Positions 62,215 through 64,000 of a stretch of 64,000 nt of DNA are shown one piece after another. Both the position numbers and the translations under genes were made by a program. Under the pieces are notes generated by a model. It was not told where the DNA came from. It saw nothing but the letters and a program-made list of their open reading frames with translations, and searched no databases. The stretch is from Allolobophora icterica (lineage: Eukaryota; Annelida; Clitellata; Crassiclitellata; Lumbricidae). Positions within the stretch are counted from its first letter, which is position 1. Each line of letters starts with the position of its first letter. The DNA is taken from NCBI GenBank assembly GCA_963556255.1, contig OY744615.1, forward strand, positions 10,924,115-10,988,114, given 5' to 3'.

Positions 62215-62500
62215 ATGTGAGCATTTTAATTCCTTGTGGTTGGACCAAAGACTGAACTTTCTTCTATTCGGTCTATGCGCTTCAGAGTCTTGTAGTAAGA
62301 CTATAAGGCTTAGAAACCTGTAGCAGGACCATAGACATAAGTTTCTTCTCGTAGGACAAGAAGCTTCAATTTCTTGTAATGCGACCACAGTCTTGAATTG
62401 TTGTAGTAGCCCCACGGGCTTCAATTGTTTTTTTGTAAAAGGTCAATGTTTCAATGTTTTAAATGGTTTGATCAAAGGCTTGTTTCTTTTAGTAGAAAGT
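62215..62500 (+). repeat. Degenerate iterated motif in the receptor 7 3-prime flank
   Basis: CTTGTAGTAAGACTATAAGG, TGTAGCAGGACCATAGAC, TCGTAGGACAAGAAG and GTAGTAGCCCCACGGGCT parallel the series after receptor 5 and pseudogene 6. Confidence 0.55.
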
Positions 62501-62829
62501 CACGTTCATTGAGCTAATATAGGTCCTGCACTGTGAAACTTTTGATCCATTAGAGGTCCGACGTGGACCGAGCAATCAAAACATTTTTGCCGTGACCCTG
62601 TGCTTAAGTGTTTGAGGCATAAAAATATAGGTTCTATCTGTTGTGCACTTTAAGTTACCGAACATGTTTGTTTCATCTCTGTAGTAATTTTGATATATTT
62701 GTTACTTATTGTGTTTTTGAAGCGTGGCCAGTCATTCAAGTGGAAAGGCTACAAATATGGTAGATGAGAATGAATATAATTACAAATGTTTTATGTAAAT
62801 TAATGAAAGGTAAGGTAAGGCAGATCAGA

Positions 62830-63306
62830 TCCAGTCATAAGTTTCACAAGGACTTTGCTAGTACACCATATCCTGTTATAAGTTTCAAAAGGACTTTGCT
62901 CGCACTAAAATTAGACAGTTTTCAATTCCTTATCGTGGACCGTGTGTGTGGAATTCACTGCCGACAATTTTAACTGATGTTCTTACTCTAAATGTTTTTA
63001 AACTAAAACTAAAACATTAGCTTCTTGACTTAAAATGCACCGAGTACCGTTCTTGTATAAAATGAGCACTGATGCAAAGTTTATGTAACTACTCAGGTTT
63101 AACAAATATCACTGACGCTGCTTTGTGTAAATGGTTGGATATATTATGGCTCTCTGCAGCGGAGGAATTTTTTGCTTCTTTTGGGATAACCCTTTCATAC
63201 TGGGCATGGTTAAAAGTTATTGCTGATGTGTACAGTGAAGTACTGAAATGTATTGAATCAATTTTATTTGGTGCTTGGTGTCAATAAACGTCTTGTCTTA
63301 TCTTGT
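62830..63306 (+). pseudogene. LINE end with TCTTG tail
   Basis: RTKIRQFSIPYRGPCVWNSL, then PTILTDVLTLNVFKLKLKH and a stop at 63018-63020, is the end of a CR1-group LINE ORF (FSIxxRGPxxWNSLP ... FKxxLK). A UTR of about 260 bp ends ATAAACGTCTTGTCTTATCT. A near duplicate of AAGTTTCACAAGGACTTTGC lies just upstream (62838 and 62880). It is inserted in the receptor 7 flank. Confidence 0.7.
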
Positions 63307-64000
63307 ATGAAATGCTAGTGGTTTCACTTTGTTATGCTCAGCTTATGGTAAGATAATTGTAAAGTAAAGTAATGTAAAGCAAAGTAGGCCTACGGTAAAG
63401 TAAGGTGATTTTAGTAAACAAGGAAAGAAGATGAGGTAGAAGAAGACAGTGAAAAATAGCTAGGTTGAGGAATATCGCGTAAATGATAGAAGTCAATAAT
63501 GTTTGCTATCAGTTTCAATGACTCTTTGACGAAATCGAGCTGCAATGAAAACTGCTATTTTCTTTTACAGTCTTGAGCAACTTTTAAAATCATTGTTTAC
63601 AGTTTAGACTTTAGAGTACACTTTTGTGATGTTTTGAATAGCGTTAATTTGTACGCACAAAGCCTTCTCCACTCTAGGCCTACTCGATAACCTCAAAAGC
63701 ACACTGCAACTGTTCTTAACTCCGGCTGCGCCATGTCTTGAATCACAGGGACAAGATGGACATAGTGTAGGCCCTATTGTTCTTCAATTTTATACAATTT
63801 ATTTATAAACGGTTGATGATATCCCGCACAAAATTGGAAAGTGAACACTGAATTCGGGCAGCAGGAAGCAACAAACATAGACGTACTGGAAGACCCCAAA
63901 TGAGATAATACAAGGTACTAGAGTCTTTGCCCGTCATATATGACGGATTGGCGGGTTGAAACGTCGCTTATGATTTAAACGTAATTGTCGGTCTTGGGGA
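63307..64000 (+). other. Distal flank of the receptor 7 unit, to window end
   Basis: Matches parts of 43200-43400, 47880-48110, 48890-49000 and 50780-51600, showing a common ancestral unit of several kb downstream of each receptor. No gene is seen. Confidence 0.5.

Overview
This is a repeat-rich stretch of an animal nuclear genome, most likely a marine invertebrate. The evidence is single-exon class A GPCR genes with TATA promoters, CR1-like, RTE-like and R2/R4-like LINE fragments, a tRNA-derived SINE, many hAT-type short transposons and very long microsatellites. No bacterial operons, ribosome binding sites or CRISPR arrays are present. I cannot name the species. Lineage-specific tandem clusters of intronless rhodopsin-class receptors are known from sea urchin and amphioxus, so a deuterostome is a reasonable guess only.

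The host genes are one family. Five intact receptor genes lie on the + strand at 2363-3436, 17502-18596, 21196-22290, 36997-38079 and 61080-62153. Two broken copies lie at 35225-36306 and 45835-46851, and a 143-bp gene fragment at 36374-36516. All are collinear and grew by tandem duplication. The 17.5 and 21.2 kb genes sit in two 3-kb copies about 3.7 kb apart. The four right-hand loci share about 1-2 kb of upstream and several kb of downstream sequence, including a core promoter with a TATA box and an initiator. No ligand can be assigned. A chemosensory or peptide-receptor role is inference from the family's expansion pattern.

Between the receptors the DNA is almost wholly mobile. From left to right: hAT-type elements (0.37, 3.5, 4.5, 6.5 kb); a LINE end (7.8-8.15 kb); a terminal-inverted-repeat element holding a 37-bp minisatellite (8.8-10.2 kb); another inverted-repeat element (10.3-11.0 kb); LINE ends around the duplicated receptor pair (15.4 and 19.9 kb); a hAT element with palindromic repeats (23.8-24.3 kb); a mosaic of (ATT)n tracts, REL-endonuclease retroelement pieces and a CR1-like LINE (24.5-26.4 kb); a hAT element containing a LINE that contains another hAT element (30.2-31.9 kb); an RTE-like LINE split by a hAT element (32.3-33.1 kb); a CR1/Jockey-like LINE split by a SINE (38.75-40.45 kb); a 4-bp-TSD inverted-repeat element (40.56-41.97 kb); another CR1-like LINE (42.06-42.85 kb); a CA/TG palindrome (43.8-44.6 kb); a 428-bp CA tract (48.3 kb); LINE remains (49-53.1 kb); and a decayed, nearly complete R2/R4-like element with eight related 3-prime tags next to ATT/TAA runs (54.2-58.4 kb).

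The most informative observations are: the shared receptor promoter, whose TATA-to-initiator spacing differs between intact and broken copies; the concentration of amino acid changes on the extracellular side of the newest receptor pair; the hairpin tag linking one retroelement family to (ATT)n microsatellites; and the SINE that carries a LINE 3-prime end.
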